A DNA stretch of 64,000 nucleotides from Piezodorus guildinii (Eukaryota > Arthropoda > Insecta > Hemiptera > Pentatomidae). Position 1 is the first letter of the stretch. Each line of letters opens with the position of its first letter. The notes under the pieces are model-generated. The model did not search any database. It saw nothing but the letters and a program-made list of their open reading frames with translations, and was not told the origin of the DNA. A program made the translations under genes and the position numbers. Positions 10,620-19,980 of this stretch are shown in pieces. The DNA is taken from positions 112,170 through 176,169 of the forward strand of contig JAJSOM010000011.1 in NCBI GenBank assembly GCA_023052935.1. Direction: 5' to 3'.

Positions 10620-11740
10620 TAATATAATTTAATAATATATTTATTTATCCGGATACATTACAATTTGTCACAATGAACAATAACAATATTGCTACATGAT
10701 TACATTCATACAATATTTACAATATAAAGTTAATAAAATATAAATTATACCAGCAAGTTGATACCGGTAACGAGCTTGCGGACCGGGCAGCGAGGTAAGC
10801 CCTCACACTGCCAGGGAGAGGAACAGTCATCTTGACCCCTGAACTCAGTGAACCGCTCAAAAAGCAAGAAAAGGACCGATGGCAGAAAATGTGGGACGAT
10901 AGCCAGTTCAGCAAACTGAAGAATGTTAAAAAAAACAGTGAAACCCTGGTCTACATCTAGCCGTAGCAGCCGGAGGGAGGAGGTCGCGTTGACCCGGCTG
11001 AGGATAGGACACTCGCCGCTGACGCACTCTTATCTATTTGCTAGGCAGCCGGTGCCCCGGTGCCGGCATTGTGATGGAACCCTTACCATTCGGCATATTT
11101 TTCAAGATTGCTTTACACCTGAATAAAATTGGACTAAACCCAAATATTTCAACAGTGCTTGCTAATAGAGAGGAAACCATTAAATTAGTTTTTCATTTTC
11201 TTAAAGAGCAATCATCGTTATCCAAATTATGAAGACTATAATCTTATTCATTCCTTGTCATTTTTTAACTAATTAATTTTATTACTATTATTTTTTTTAA
11301 ACTATTGTTTGCATAATTTTTTTTTTCTAAATTACTTATTACCTATATAGTTCTTTCTTATAAAAGTTAAATATACATATAGTAGCTTGGCTGTGATGAC
11401 CTTAGGGTTTTACACCTTAAAACGAAAACAAACAAACAAAACCAGCAAGTTGATAAAAATAATACAATAAAATAAGATATTTACAGCTTGACGAGGCGAA
11501 TGATGTTGGCATATGAGGGAAATATTATTTCTTTGATTGTTTTATGGGTGACGAATACCAGATCTTTTTCTATATGCATGTATATAGCTCCGGAGAGGAG
11601 TCGTTTTCTACAATTCGGTACGGTGGCTAGGATTTTATTGTTGTCAAAATCAAAATCATGGTCGAGGGATATAACGTGTTCAGATAATTTTGAGAAAATG
11701 GATTACGAGTAGATATGGTGTATTGGTGCAGATAAAATCA
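10620..11740 (-). pseudogene. Penelope-like element, GIY-YIG endonuclease C-terminus (PLE-1)
   Basis: Minus-strand frame ending at the stop at 11481-11483 reads SKLSEHVISLDHDFDFDNNK, ILATVPNCRKRLLSGAIYMH and ends ANIIRLVKL. The order LSEH-(8)-HDFDFDxxKILATVPN-KRLL-xAIYM is what I know from the C-terminal part of the GIY-YIG nuclease region of Penelope-like elements. The RT and the GIY-YIG core itself are missing. The AT-rich 3' region runs to about 10620 and is interrupted by an I-type LINE at 10764-11440. Compare 17191-17463. Confidence 0.65.
10764..11440 (+). mobile_element. I-type LINE, 5'-truncated insertion with 15-bp TSD
   Basis: ACCAGCAAGTTGATA at 10749-10763 is repeated exactly at 11441-11455. 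The insert encodes only the end of ORF2: the last RNase H motif GNELADRAAR, then a basic linker and the C-terminal zinc-knuckle-like CRHCDGTLTIRHIFQDC (C-x2-C-x7-H-x4-C), ending HFLKEQSSLSKL. A stop follows ADRAAR and a frame change lies near 11105. The 3'UTR ends with GATGACC...GGTTTTACACCTTAAAA and an AAAC-repeat tail (11424-11440), as in the full-length copy at 31056-37487. It landed inside a PLE remnant. Confidence 0.85.
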
Positions 11741-11754
11741 TTTAAAATGCAAAC

Positions 11755-11878
11755 AATTTTTCAAAATACAACCTTTACAATCTCTGGTTTTGGCTGCTCT
11801 CAAATAGGCGCTCAAACCTTCCTCTCAACTACAAAAGGCTCATCTACATAACCATTATAAGGCCTATCTGAACTTTAG
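11755..11878 (+). pseudogene. short Jockey-like (subfamily B) RT fragment
   Basis: About 110 bp matching the RSNLPLNYKRLIYITIIRPI segment of subfamily B; it stops abruptly before WTYG. No end of the element is present. Confidence 0.5.
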
Positions 11879-11884
11879 GAGAGA

Positions 11885-12188
11885 AGTTTATGTTTATTCC
11901 TTTAACGCTACTTTATGCTACAGTGACTAATCGGACAATGCTACAGTGGGAGTCTTAAAAATTGCCTACCCACGTTTAATTATGATAGAGATCTTTATCG
12001 AGTATCTGATATTGCACAGACTCGATACCCTCGATACTTTCCCTCCGAAGGATCGCATAACCAAAGAATTATTATTTTCATTAAAAAATTAAAGAACCAA
12101 CTGCCGGGTTCGAACCCTAAGGTTGAGGGAGACACAGAAAGCCGTTATTACACAATTGCACTACAGGTGAGCCTGTGGAGTGGAATTT
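11885..12188 (-). mobile_element. tRNA-like SINE family copy
   Basis: On the minus strand it starts CTCCACAGGCTCACCTGTAG, has an A-box-like TAGTGCAATTG and an intact B-box GGTTCGAACCC (12110-12120 on the plus strand), then a body that ends with AGCGTTAAAGGAATAAAC. The same head and tail recur in inverted pairs at 53590-53850 and 53920-54185 and as a fragment at 54985-55091. The A/B-box pair suggests a tRNA-derived pol III promoter; the parent tRNA is not identifiable by eye. Confidence 0.55.
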
Positions 12189-12235
12189 TAAGCTCAAATG
12201 AAATATATAATTCTTCTTTTATCCAATCCTTACTG

Positions 12236-12290
12236 ACCTTACTATATATAGTAATAGTAATATATAGTAAGTGAATGTAAAAAAGAACAA
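12236..12290. repeat. family H terminal hairpin fragment
   Basis: Contains TTACTATATATAGTAATAG and a partial second copy ATATATAGTAAGTGAATG. Only the 3' terminal palindrome of family H is present, in a duplicated form. Confidence 0.5.
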
Positions 12291-12299
12291 TTTAACATA

Positions 12300-12701
12300 G
12301 TGGACTGAAAATTCTGTCCGTAGACAGTTAAATGAAGAATTACATTGAATTTAAATTTTCAAAATTAGTTTGAAACGGTTTAAAAAAAAACTTCTAGTTG
12401 GAAATCGTTAAGAGATTAGAGGACGCACTATGTCAGCTCGGAATCGCAAAACAATTTATTCCAGTTTTCCGGATTTTAGCATTTAGATTAGTTTAGGAAA
12501 AAAAAAAAATAAGAGAATAGTAATTTTTTTTTTTTAATGATTGCGTAAAATATAATTTTTTTCATAATTGCTATTCTATTTACGTTTGTGCAAAATTATT
12601 TATTTTTATAAATTTCAATAAAAATTCGTTTTCTTTAGTTATATTCACAATCTGTATCAGTGTTAATTTTTGATTCCTAATTATTTTAAGTAATTTATTA
12701 T
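12300..12701. other. AT-rich sequence, no gene seen
   Basis: Homopolymer-rich sequence with no long frame and no match to the other families in this window. Confidence 0.3.
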
Positions 12702-12776
12702 CAGGTGGTCATCTACTTAGGGAACAGCACTTGTCTACTGTTCTTCGGGTCCCAGATTCGAATCCCTTCTGGGACA
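12702..12776 (+). repeat. tRNA-like (SINE head) remnant
   Basis: Contains AGATTCGAATCCC, a B-box match, within an 8-bp hairpin GTCCCAGA/TCTGGGAC, preceded about 40 bp upstream by an A-box-like GGTGGTCATCTACTTAGG. It does not fold as a full cloverleaf by eye (no paired acceptor stem), so I do not call a tRNA gene. Confidence 0.35.
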
Positions 12777-13025
12777 GAAATATTATTTATTCTGCTCTTA
12801 TATCCGCGAGGAATACAACCCATTTTACCAAAATGTTTAGTATGTTTTACTCAAAGCGTCTATCAGGGTATAGACGATAATGTCACTCTTTTATAACATA
12901 ATTATGGTTGCTATCATGAAAACGGCTCATCCTATGAAGACAATCGTTATAAAGTTAATAATAAAGTATTTAATTTTTTTTTTAAATTTTTAAAGTTCTA
13001 ATTTGATTGGTAATATAAATTTGTA

Positions 13026-13795
13026 TTGGGTTGTGTCACATGAAATGTCCGTTTTCAAGGTAAAGGATTTTTATTGAAAATACGATATGACAACAAGATA
13101 ATTTTATTCGAAGTATTTACCTTATTTTTCTAAATATTTTTCCCAACGTGACATCAACTTTTTTATCCCCGAACTGAAAAACTCTGAGCTTTGAAGTGAA
13201 ACCAAATCTGAAAACGCACTTTTCACTTGATCATCATTTTCAAAAAGTTTTCCTTTGACGAAAATGTCTAAATTGCTGAACAGGTGGTAATCTGTTGGAG
13301 ACAAGTCGGGAGAAAATGGTGGGTGCGAAAGAACTTCGTAGCCCAGTTCTTTCAATTTTTGCACGGTATGTTTTGAAACAGCTGCCGCTCAATGAGGTCA
13401 TAAGGTACCAATGTATCGAGCTTTTTTACTTTCCCAATACACTTTAAATGTCTGAAAACGGTAGATACACTCGCATTTAGTTGTGCTGAGAGTCCTTTAA
13501 CTGTATGTTTGAGGACATCGTTGTCTATTACGGACCGGGGCTCTTCCTCGGGGCAAGTTTCCAAGTCGGTATCCCCAGCTGAAAACTTAGCAAACCAACA
13601 GTGAATGGTCCGTACATTAACACTCCCTTCCCCAAACGCCTTGCCAATATTTCTAGTGGCCTCAGCTGCTGAATGGCCGATTTTAAACTCGTACAAAAAT
13701 ATAACTCGAAAATCGCGTGTTTCCATGTTCATATTTGGAGGTATACTAAAAAGTGAGTAATTGATTGGGAATCTAATGTTTATAATACAAAGGTA
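13026..13795 (-). mobile_element. mariner deletion derivative (M1), one end replaced
   Basis: The left TIR TTGGGTTGTGTCACATGAAA follows a TA. Minus-strand coding gives an N-terminal helix-turn-helix part (VIFLYEFKIGHSAAEATRNI, TIHCWFAKFSAGD, VIDNDVLKHTV, LNASVSTVFRHLKCIGKVKK). It then jumps from LIERQ to KLKELGYEVLSHPPFSPDLS and PTDYHLFSNLDIF (the last catalytic Asp). The middle, with the first two catalytic Asp residues, is deleted. The same junction occurs in the copies at 22196 and 56819. The right TIR is missing: the match to M2 stops at about 13795, and an unrelated transposase-like start MEWFTIEKRVKIFEAFYEIK (13870-13800) follows. Not functional. Confidence 0.8.
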
Positions 13796-13895
13796 TACAA
13801 TATGCATTTTGATTTCGTAAAAGGCTTCGAAAATCTTCACGCGCTTCTCAATTGTGAACCACTCCATGGTTAAATTTGTCGAACACAAAAACAAA

Positions 13896-14317
13896 GAAAT
13901 GCCAAATTAAATTAGGAAAAAAACTTGACGTAAAGGTGTGACTTACAATTAACATCGTGCGTTTTGCTTGGGAAATCTTGTATTTAATGTATTGTTAGGT
14001 TTAAGTGAACCTCCAACATGAAATGCCACCCCGCTAGAATCGTTTTGCAATCGCTTGAACTATCCATTGAGTCGGGCGCTCGATGGCCGGCAATGACCTC
14101 ACAATGGGGACTATAGAAGCTCCAAGACTACAATGGCCAACAGGTCTCCAACCCCTCAGTACAATGCCCGCTCTTGATCCGGGCTTGTTGAGGCTGTTTG
14201 CCTAGCCTTGTGCTACTCCTCAGAGGTTTCGGTTTCCAATGGGAGGGAGCTTGTTCCATCTTCCTGGATACTTAGGCTAAACAGTCAGTTTAAATCGACA
14301 ACAATAATGACCCCAAA
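13896..14317. other. unclassified, with a GC-richer single-copy patch
   Basis: About 14030-14280 is clearly GC-richer than its surroundings, contains no long frame, and is not repeated in this window. I cannot name it. Confidence 0.3.
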
Positions 14318-14382
14318 ACCGTCGTTTAAACTTTATTTTCTATAATAGTTGGAATAATCAGGAATCAGTCATTTTTAATTTT

Positions 14383-14421
14383 GCCAACGTTTCGGCTCAA
14401 TCTTGTGAGCCATCATCAGGG
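14383..14421 (-). ncRNA. hammerhead ribozyme-like motif, intact core
   Basis: Minus strand: CC-CTGATGA-T-GGCTC-(loop ACAAGATT)-GAGCC-GAAA-CGTT-GGC. The CTGANGA and GAAA boxes are intact and stem II is a perfect 5-bp helix. Stem III could only be the palindrome ACGT, formed between two molecules, and stem I can pair CC/GG plus AATT/AATT across a small bulge. The T between CTGATGA and stem II is an extra core nucleotide compared with the textbook hammerhead. Activity is not shown by sequence alone. Confidence 0.65.
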
Positions 14422-14479
14422 AATTACTGAGCCATGTCGAAGCATAAACTCAGTTCATGCTTGGACATGGCTCAGTAAT

Positions 14480-14520
14480 GCCCTGATGATGGCTCACAAG
14501 ATTACACCGAAACGTTGGCA
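14480..14520 (+). ncRNA. hammerhead ribozyme-like motif, stem II damaged
   Basis: Plus-strand partner in the other arm: GCC-CTGATGA-T-GGCTC-ACAAGATT-ACACC-GAAA-CGTTGGC. Core boxes are intact, and stem I GCC/GGC pairs. The 3' strand of stem II is ACACC where its partner arm has GAGCC, so the helix is weakened. Confidence 0.6.
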
Positions 14521-14640
14521 AAATTAAAACTTTTCAAAAATTACTGATTCCTGATTATTCCTCCTATAATAGTTTCTACAGTTGACTATACATCCTCAAT
14601 AAAATTTATTTTCTATAATAATGAGTTTATTTAAAAATCA

Positions 14641-14894
14641 CATTAATACAATGCTTGGGACTTCTACGGACTACATATTCACAGTATTATTCTAGTTTAT
14701 AAAACCATATACTAAGAAAACTTTTTAAGAGTAGGTGCTTTAGATAATAATAAAATGAAAAGATGAATCCTACCTGGAATTAGATATAATAAATTCTGCT
14801 CAAGGAGAGCTATAAGGAGGTAGTCAAAGGATCGCTCACAAATTTCAAAAGAATGTTATTCAAAGAATTTCATGTGATTTGCTGCTAAGAAATA
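14641..14894. other. unclassified AT-rich sequence
   Basis: No frame or repeat match. It leads into the mariner remnant. Confidence 0.25.
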
Positions 14895-15530
14895 AAATGT
14901 GTAGGATCGATTTTTGAAACGTATTGTTACTGGTGACAAAAAATGGATTCTCTATATTAACACCAGCCGAAAAAAACTCTTGGGGGTTGCCTGGAACGAC
15001 GCCGCTCGCAACACCAAAGACCGGCTAGCTTCTAAGAAAATTGATGCTCAGTTTTTGGTGGGATTGGAAGATACCCGTACTATTTGAGCTCCTTCCGCAT
15101 AACCAAACTATAAATACGGACTTTTACTGCGCCCAGTTAGATCGATTGATGGCAGCAAACGAAGAGAAACGGCCAGAGTTGGCAAATCGGAGAGGAGTGC
15201 TATTCTACCAAGACAACTAGGGTCCCATGTGTCTTTAAAGACTCGGCAAAAGTTATTAAGCTTCAGATGGGAGGTTTTACCTCACCCGCCGTACTCTCTT
15301 GACAATGCTCCTTCGGATTTCCATCTTATCTATTCCCTCAAAAATATTCTACAATATAAATCATACTCTTCAAAAGATGACATCAAAACGTGCCTTTTAT
15401 TGTTCTTCAGGAGTAAAGAAAATAATTTTTAGAAAAACGGGATAATGGACCTTTCAAGCTATAGGAAAAGGGTAATCGCTAACGGTGGCAACTATTTTGT
15501 AGATTAAATAAATAAATTTTAAGCTGTTCA
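14895..15530 (+). pseudogene. mariner transposase fragment (M4), decayed
   Basis: Plus-strand translation with frameshifts gives VTGDKKWILYINTSRKK (first catalytic Asp in GDKKW), then QDN with a stop where NARPH-type sequence is expected (second Asp, about 15210), and HPPYSLDNAPSDFHLIYSLK (third Asp, about 15285-15345). An N-GNYFVD end follows near 15500. Stops at about 15085 and 15218 and several frame changes make it dead. It is a different mariner lineage from M1-M3: APSDFHL instead of SPTDYHLF. The N-terminal DNA-binding part and TIRs are not visible. Confidence 0.75.
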
Positions 15531-15719
15531 TAAATTTTAATTTTTGTCCGAATTTCTCTACTAACTTTCCGGAATAACCAATTTGTTTGAGCCTGGACAT
15601 TATATATTTTTTTATTTATATATTTTTTTTTACCTGCATTAATAATTTAAATTAATAATAGTTTTTTTTTGAATGAGGAAAATCTTTATATTTGTTGTTA
15701 GTTTACGTGTTCTATTCAA

Positions 15720-15975
15720 TAGTGTAGTTAGGGATTAGCCAGATAACAGTGTCCCCTTGCCCTCAAGCCAGTACCGATCGCACTAGTAAGCTGAGAGCAC
15801 GCTTACCTCGTTTGGCATATTCAAACCATTTTTCGATCAGGACTTCGTCTCGTCTTTTTGAAGATAACCGTCCTTCCAGAGGATCACCGTCCTTCCAGAA
15901 TCGCCTACCCGTCGTGCGGAACAGAAGAATTTATGGGCAGATAACTATCCTATATATTTTTTTCTCATTATAATT
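15720..15975 (+). pseudogene. possible LINE ORF end
   Basis: An open frame of about 74 codons contains RTSKLRARLPRLAYSNHFSI and NRLPVVRNRRIYG. Spacing resembles the R--PR-------F-IR end of CR1-type RT proteins. The match is weak and the flanks do not help. Confidence 0.25.
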
Positions 15976-16340
15976 GTTCATTTTTTTTGTAAGATTTTAA
16001 TAGTACTAACACACTAACCCAATTTTCAAATTTATTTTTTTTACAGTTGGTTAATCGAAGAATTGTTTTATTTTGTTATAAATCAAATGATTTTTATTTT
16101 ACTGTAAATTTTCCTCATTTTTTTATTAAACTTTTATTTATTTTGTTTCCTTTCAATTTTATCTTTTTATTTAATATTACCTATTTTTTTATTTTAATGT
16201 TAAGTACTCAAGACCAGCTCTTTTCGAAACGGGATCGAGTCTACGTAAGCCCAGTCTTTTATTTCGTTTTAACGTCACTCATCCCAACACAATATATTCT
16301 TTTAAAACCGTCTTAATAGCGATCATAATAACTGAAATTG

Positions 16341-16370
16341 GCGCAGATGAAGTCGCGAGCAACAGCTAAT
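16341..16370 (+). repeat. Helitron-type 3' end-like motif
   Basis: GCAGATGAAGTCGCGAGCAA followed by CAGCTAAT resembles the widespread insect repeat end GAAG-CGCGGGC--CAGCTAGT, usually assigned to Helitrons (end CTAG-T). Here the last bases are CTAAT. No body is recognisable. Confidence 0.35.
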
Positions 16371-16977
16371 ATGTCATATATAGGCATGTGAAAGTAAAAA
16401 TAATATATGTTTATAAAAATATACATTTCTTTATGAATCAATAATTAAGAATTAGCGGAGGAATAATGTAGGCGGTAAGAAATGAATGTTTTTCTCAAGC
16501 CCCTGATATATTCCTACCAGGAAAAAATAAGAAATACTGACTCTGTATACATATAAATGCATTATGTATTACATATAAATCGCAATGTATATACACGAAA
16601 AGGAGCTTAGCGACGTAGAAAGAGCTGAGGACTTAGATATCTCGCTTCCTTCCTAATGGGGACTTGATTTAGTATTCTCCCGGTATAAGTCCCTTCCTAT
16701 TGTTGTAGCAATTCCTGTCCCTAGGTGACTCGGAATTTAGCCTCGTAGGAAAGTGTATTCCATTAGCGTACTATTGATATCTTAGCACATGTTTTCACAA
16801 TAGGGTCTCATTGTAGCTTAGTACTAAATATCACACGTCTATGCGATCTCTTACTGTATTGATATTGATATAAATTATTGTCTACATATATAATTTAATT
16901 TTATCCGCTTTTTGTCACTCGCGATTGCTGACAGTTGCAAATAAAAAACAAAACAAAAAAAACATCTTATTTAGAAT
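16371..16977. other. unclassified
   Basis: No frame over 60 codons. The 16600-16830 stretch is somewhat GC-richer and not repeated in the window. I see nothing nameable. Confidence 0.3.
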
Positions 16978-17065
16978 ATCAAATAATTTTTATTCTGGGA
17001 CAGGACCCATTAAGAATAACAGGTTTGTACAGTTGAAATACGAGGATACAATATGTCTGACTAAC
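16978..17065 (-). repeat. LINE-type 3' tail fragment
   Basis: Minus strand ends CCTGTCCCAGAATAAAAATT. The same tail is seen at 28276-28375 (minus) and, on the plus strand, at 53340-53375 after a CR1-like RT fragment, so I assign it to that LINE family. Confidence 0.5.
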
Positions 17066-17190
17066 AGACGAAAGGAACATAGCTAACTAATATTTACAAT
17101 TATAGAAATAAGATAATAGAAAATAATTGATAATAAATAAGTAAAAATAAAATTATGAAGAGATGATCAGATGGTTGTTTAAAAAATGAG

Positions 17191-17463
17191 CTAGGGATGC
17201 TTTATTAAATTTAATATTTGGGAATAAGCTAGTGACAAGTTATGTTTGTCAGTCGTTTGATTAACAGGAAGGGGTTCTAGTTGTATGTAAATGCATTCTG
17301 TAATGAGTCGCTTGTCATGGTTGGGAACAGTGGCAAGAATGGATGTTTTATCAAAATCAAAGGAATGGTTAAGGGTTAAGGAATGTTCTGAAAGTTTTGA
17401 AGCGGTAGAATTTTTGGAGGAAATTGTATATTTGTGTCGGGTGATGCGATATGTGATCTTCAC
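17191..17463 (-). pseudogene. Penelope-like element, GIY-YIG region C-terminus (PLE-2)
   Basis: Ninety codons open to a stop at the left: RHKYTISSKNSTASKLSEHS, LTLNHSFDFDKTSILATVPN, HDKRLITECIYIQLEP and ending QILNLIKHP. It aligns by eye to PLE-1: LSEH, HxFDFDxxxILATVPN, KRL, IY. These are C-terminal motifs of the GIY-YIG endonuclease part of Penelope-like retroelements. There is no RT and no GIY-YIG core in the adjoining sequence. The 3' AT-rich segment follows to about 17066. Confidence 0.65.
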
Positions 17464-17999
17464 AATTTTATTTTTACTTATTTATTATCAATTTTTTTAT
17501 TTATATATTTATTTAATTTTTCGTACTCCCCCTTTTTTATTTATTTATTTGTTTACCTACTAGATTACTGTTTATTTATCATTTCCTTCGACAGCTCCTT
17601 ATCGTCATTCGTTATTACCTTATCATCATTCATCATTTATCATCGTCATCCGTTATTACTTAAAATCTTTTAATCTTTACCTCGTCACTATTTCTTACAA
17701 TTTTATAAATACTCATAAGTAATAACTCAAGTACTCTCAAGTAATGACTTTTGGCTATTTTTTAACTATCGAATCAGTAAACATAACTTAGCTTCTTGGA
17801 ATTTTCCTAACGGACATTCTAGTTCTCATATTTTCCGTTCCACGCAATGAGCGTTTTTTTTAAACTGGGAAACATCACTTCTGTAGGCAAGGCTTTCACG
17901 TCGTCACGTAAGTATTTTTTCTTATTGATAAGGGTCTTTTTTCATCGCCCATTTCTTTCTCCCCCTTTCCATACTCATATCTTTCTCCGTTACATATCC
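17464..17999. other. T-rich low-complexity sequence
   Basis: TTTATTTA-type runs followed by AT-rich unique sequence; no gene seen. It may be part of the repeat that begins at or before 18000, whose left limit cannot be set because its second copy runs off the window end. Confidence 0.35.
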
Positions 18000-18606
18000 T
18001 GACATATAATTATTAGTTTAATATTACATTATTTTAAAATTTAAATTATTATTTTTTATTCATACTGTTTCTCTTTTGTAATGACTATATTTTTTTTTTA
18101 TATATATTACCTATACTCTTAACTATGTTTTTAATATATTACCGTCATATATCAACTCAAAATTGTTAATATTTAAAATTTTAATTGTTCACATAATTTT
18201 CCTTTATCATTTTTTTTCATTTACTTAGTCTCTATTTATATATTCTCATTACAATATTATCATCTCAATTATGTCTACTTCCATACTTTATAACTATCAT
18301 CTTAATTTTGTTTATTTCCATACTTTATAACTGTCACCTTATTTCCATACTTTATAATTGTCATCATTATTATCATTTTACATTTAATATTATTTATGTT
18401 CCCATAATTTATTACTGTCATATTATTATTATATACCTAACGCATTATTAAGTCTATAATTACATTGGTTGTTATCTTGTTTCTTTTAGCCCTGATGAAG
18501 GCCCATATTGTAGGCCGAAACGTCGGCACATAATTAAAATAACGCTTATTTTTAATTGTTTGTTTTTAATTTATGACCGCACCCCCAACCATCTTCCTCA
18601 TCTATA
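18000..18606 (+). mobile_element. hammerhead-bearing PLE-type repeat (P3), copy 1
   Basis: The whole stretch is present in inverted orientation at 63408-64000 with few differences, including repeated TACTTTATAACTATCAT-like units (about 18278-18370), TAACGCATTATTAAGTCTAT, the ribozyme-like motif at 18488-18527, and the end GACCGCACCCCCAACCATCT. The internal 30-bp-scale repeats are tandem variants. No protein. Likely part of a Penelope-like terminal repeat. Confidence 0.6.
18488..18527 (+). ncRNA. hammerhead ribozyme-like motif, intact core
   Basis: GCC-CTGATGA-A-GGCC-(CATATTGTA)-GGCC-GAAA-CGTC-GGC. Stem I GCC/GGC and stem II GGCC/GGCC pair perfectly, the boxes are canonical, and the predicted cleavage site would follow CGTC (18524). 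Stem III would be the intermolecular ACGT palindrome. One extra A lies between CTGATGA and stem II. Confidence 0.7.
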
Positions 18607-18626
18607 GACAAATATATGTGTATATA

Positions 18627-19214
18627 CAGTAAACCCTCTTTTTAACAAACACGTTTATAACAAACTACCTTTGCGGTCTCTTGAAAAATGAATAGAAAAC
18701 TATGCTTTCTCCTCGTTTATAACGAAATATTCTCTTATAACGAATTAACAAACTACTTTTGTGGACATCAGAATTAAATTTGTTCGGTTATTACGAAAAA
18801 TAAAGAAGAACAAAATTACGATACGTCTCAATTCCTAGTTAAGACCGGCTCTTCTATCTCTATTCAGCTGAATTCTGTGATTCAGTATGTGACAGCTTAT
18901 GGCTTCTAGAGTTTCAGCTAGTTTTTATTGCTTTTATTACTTGCTTTAATACACGTTTCCTACGAGGTCAAGTCAGTCTTGCTTTCCGTTCTAAGTGCGC
19001 TTCCGCTCTGCAAAATATTTCAAAGAGAAAATCCATTGATTTAAATACAAGGTTGGTGATTCTCCAAGAAAAGGATAAAAAAATTGAGTCGAAATCGAAA
19101 ATTGCGGAAAAATACGGGATATCGAAATCTCCTCTTTAAACCAAGAATTTATTGTTCTCAGATTCGCTAATAAAGATAAAATCGCCACCTCTTGCGTATT
19201 TATCGGGATGGATT
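18627..19214 (+). mobile_element. pogo/Tigger-like element, 3'-truncated
   Basis: The left TIR CAGTAAACCCTCTTTTTAAC follows TA, and the TIR region repeats TTATAACGAA-type units. Downstream the DNA matches 25154-26115, including the CENP-B-like helix-turn-helix coding stretch (KKIESKSKIAEKYGISKSPL), here broken by a stop at 19136 and an insertion. It ends where a family H fragment starts at 19215. Non-autonomous. Confidence 0.7.
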
Positions 19215-19282
19215 CCGACTATTTTAATTAAACATGCTATATCGATGTTAAATTTAATGAACTTTAACATCATCTAGGTTTT
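19215..19282 (-). repeat. family H fragment
   Basis: Short piece with CTATATCGATGTTAAATTTA and CTTTAACATCATCTAGGTTT in reverse family order; it abuts the next, forward copy head to head. Confidence 0.55.
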
Positions 19283-19287
19283 AAAAC

Positions 19288-19980
19288 TCTAGTGCGGGCA
19301 ACTCACGACTTTCACTTACCTCCGTTTTTAAAATCAATGAAAGGATTTTATAATACAGTTGGAGGTTAATTACGTTAAACCATTAAAGAAATAATTAAAT
19401 TGAATTGTTAAGAAACATGTGTTTTATTAAAAAATCTACACGTATTATATTATTATCTAAAATAATCAGATTTATCGGCTTTTCATCACTCTTTATTAAC
19501 TTTTACAAGTTTTTTCATTAAATAATATTTATTCTAAAAGCTTTAGCTTTCCGACGGTATATTATACATGTATATTACTGTTGCTATGCTGTATTTCATT
19601 AAAAAAATATTTTTTCAGTTTTCTTCCTTAGTTAGATATTGAATTTGTTAAAGTTACATATTTATGTGTTTTTCATCGGTGGTAACAAGATAATATATTA
19701 ATTTTTACAAAATCTACAAAATTAAAAGTACTTTACAGGAAGAAAAATGTAAAATATCGGCATTTAAGCCCTGTCAGACCATTTTAATGAGAATGAAAAC
19801 TGCATGATATTAAAGCCCATTAAATTTTACATCGATATAGTGAGTTTAATTAAAATCGTCGGAACCGTTTTTGAGAAAATCGAAAAAAGGTGCATGCAAG
19901 GTATTAAGTTGCTCTTCTGGTAAGCTCATTTTGTTGAAAAAGGTTTTGTAACGTCTCGGCCGTATAGTTGTCTGAAAAAA
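19288..19980 (+). repeat. family H repeat, 3'-truncated
   Basis: Starts TCTAGTGCGGGCAACTCACG-ACTTTCACTTACC and follows the family through CCTGTCAGACCATTTTAATG, ATCGATATAGTGAGTTTAAT and TGCTCTTCTGGTAAGCTCAT to about 19980. The microsatellite and terminal palindrome are missing. Confidence 0.75.

Larger units (their letters stand above)
14318..14640. mobile_element. palindromic hammerhead-bearing PLE-type element (P1)
   Basis: Two inverted arms (about 14346-14449 and 14457-14562) carry TAATCAGGAATCAGT / ACTGATTCCTGATTA, a hammerhead-like motif each on opposite strands, and GAGCCATGTCGAAGC near the centre. The right flank with CAGTTGACTATACATCCTCA also appears at 20028-20054. No coding sequence. 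A single half arm of the same repeat is at 1130-1297. Interpretation as a non-autonomous Penelope-related element rests on the ribozyme motifs. Confidence 0.6.

Noticed and set aside
12702..12776. Possible functional tRNA gene
   Set aside because: B-box is present but no paired acceptor or anticodon stem can be drawn; treated as a SINE-like remnant.
16047..16316. 89-codon hydrophobic frame
   Set aside because: T-rich sequence artefact; no recognisable domain.
17434..17673. Hydrophobic 79-90-codon frames resembling membrane proteins
   Set aside because: Produced by T-rich low-complexity DNA (Phe/Leu/Ile/Tyr runs); no start context or conservation evidence.
18278..18400. Repeated TTTCCATACTTTATAACT units as a CRISPR-like array
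   Set aside because: Units are directly adjacent imperfect tandem repeats without regular spacers, inside a retroelement-type repeat of a eukaryotic genome.
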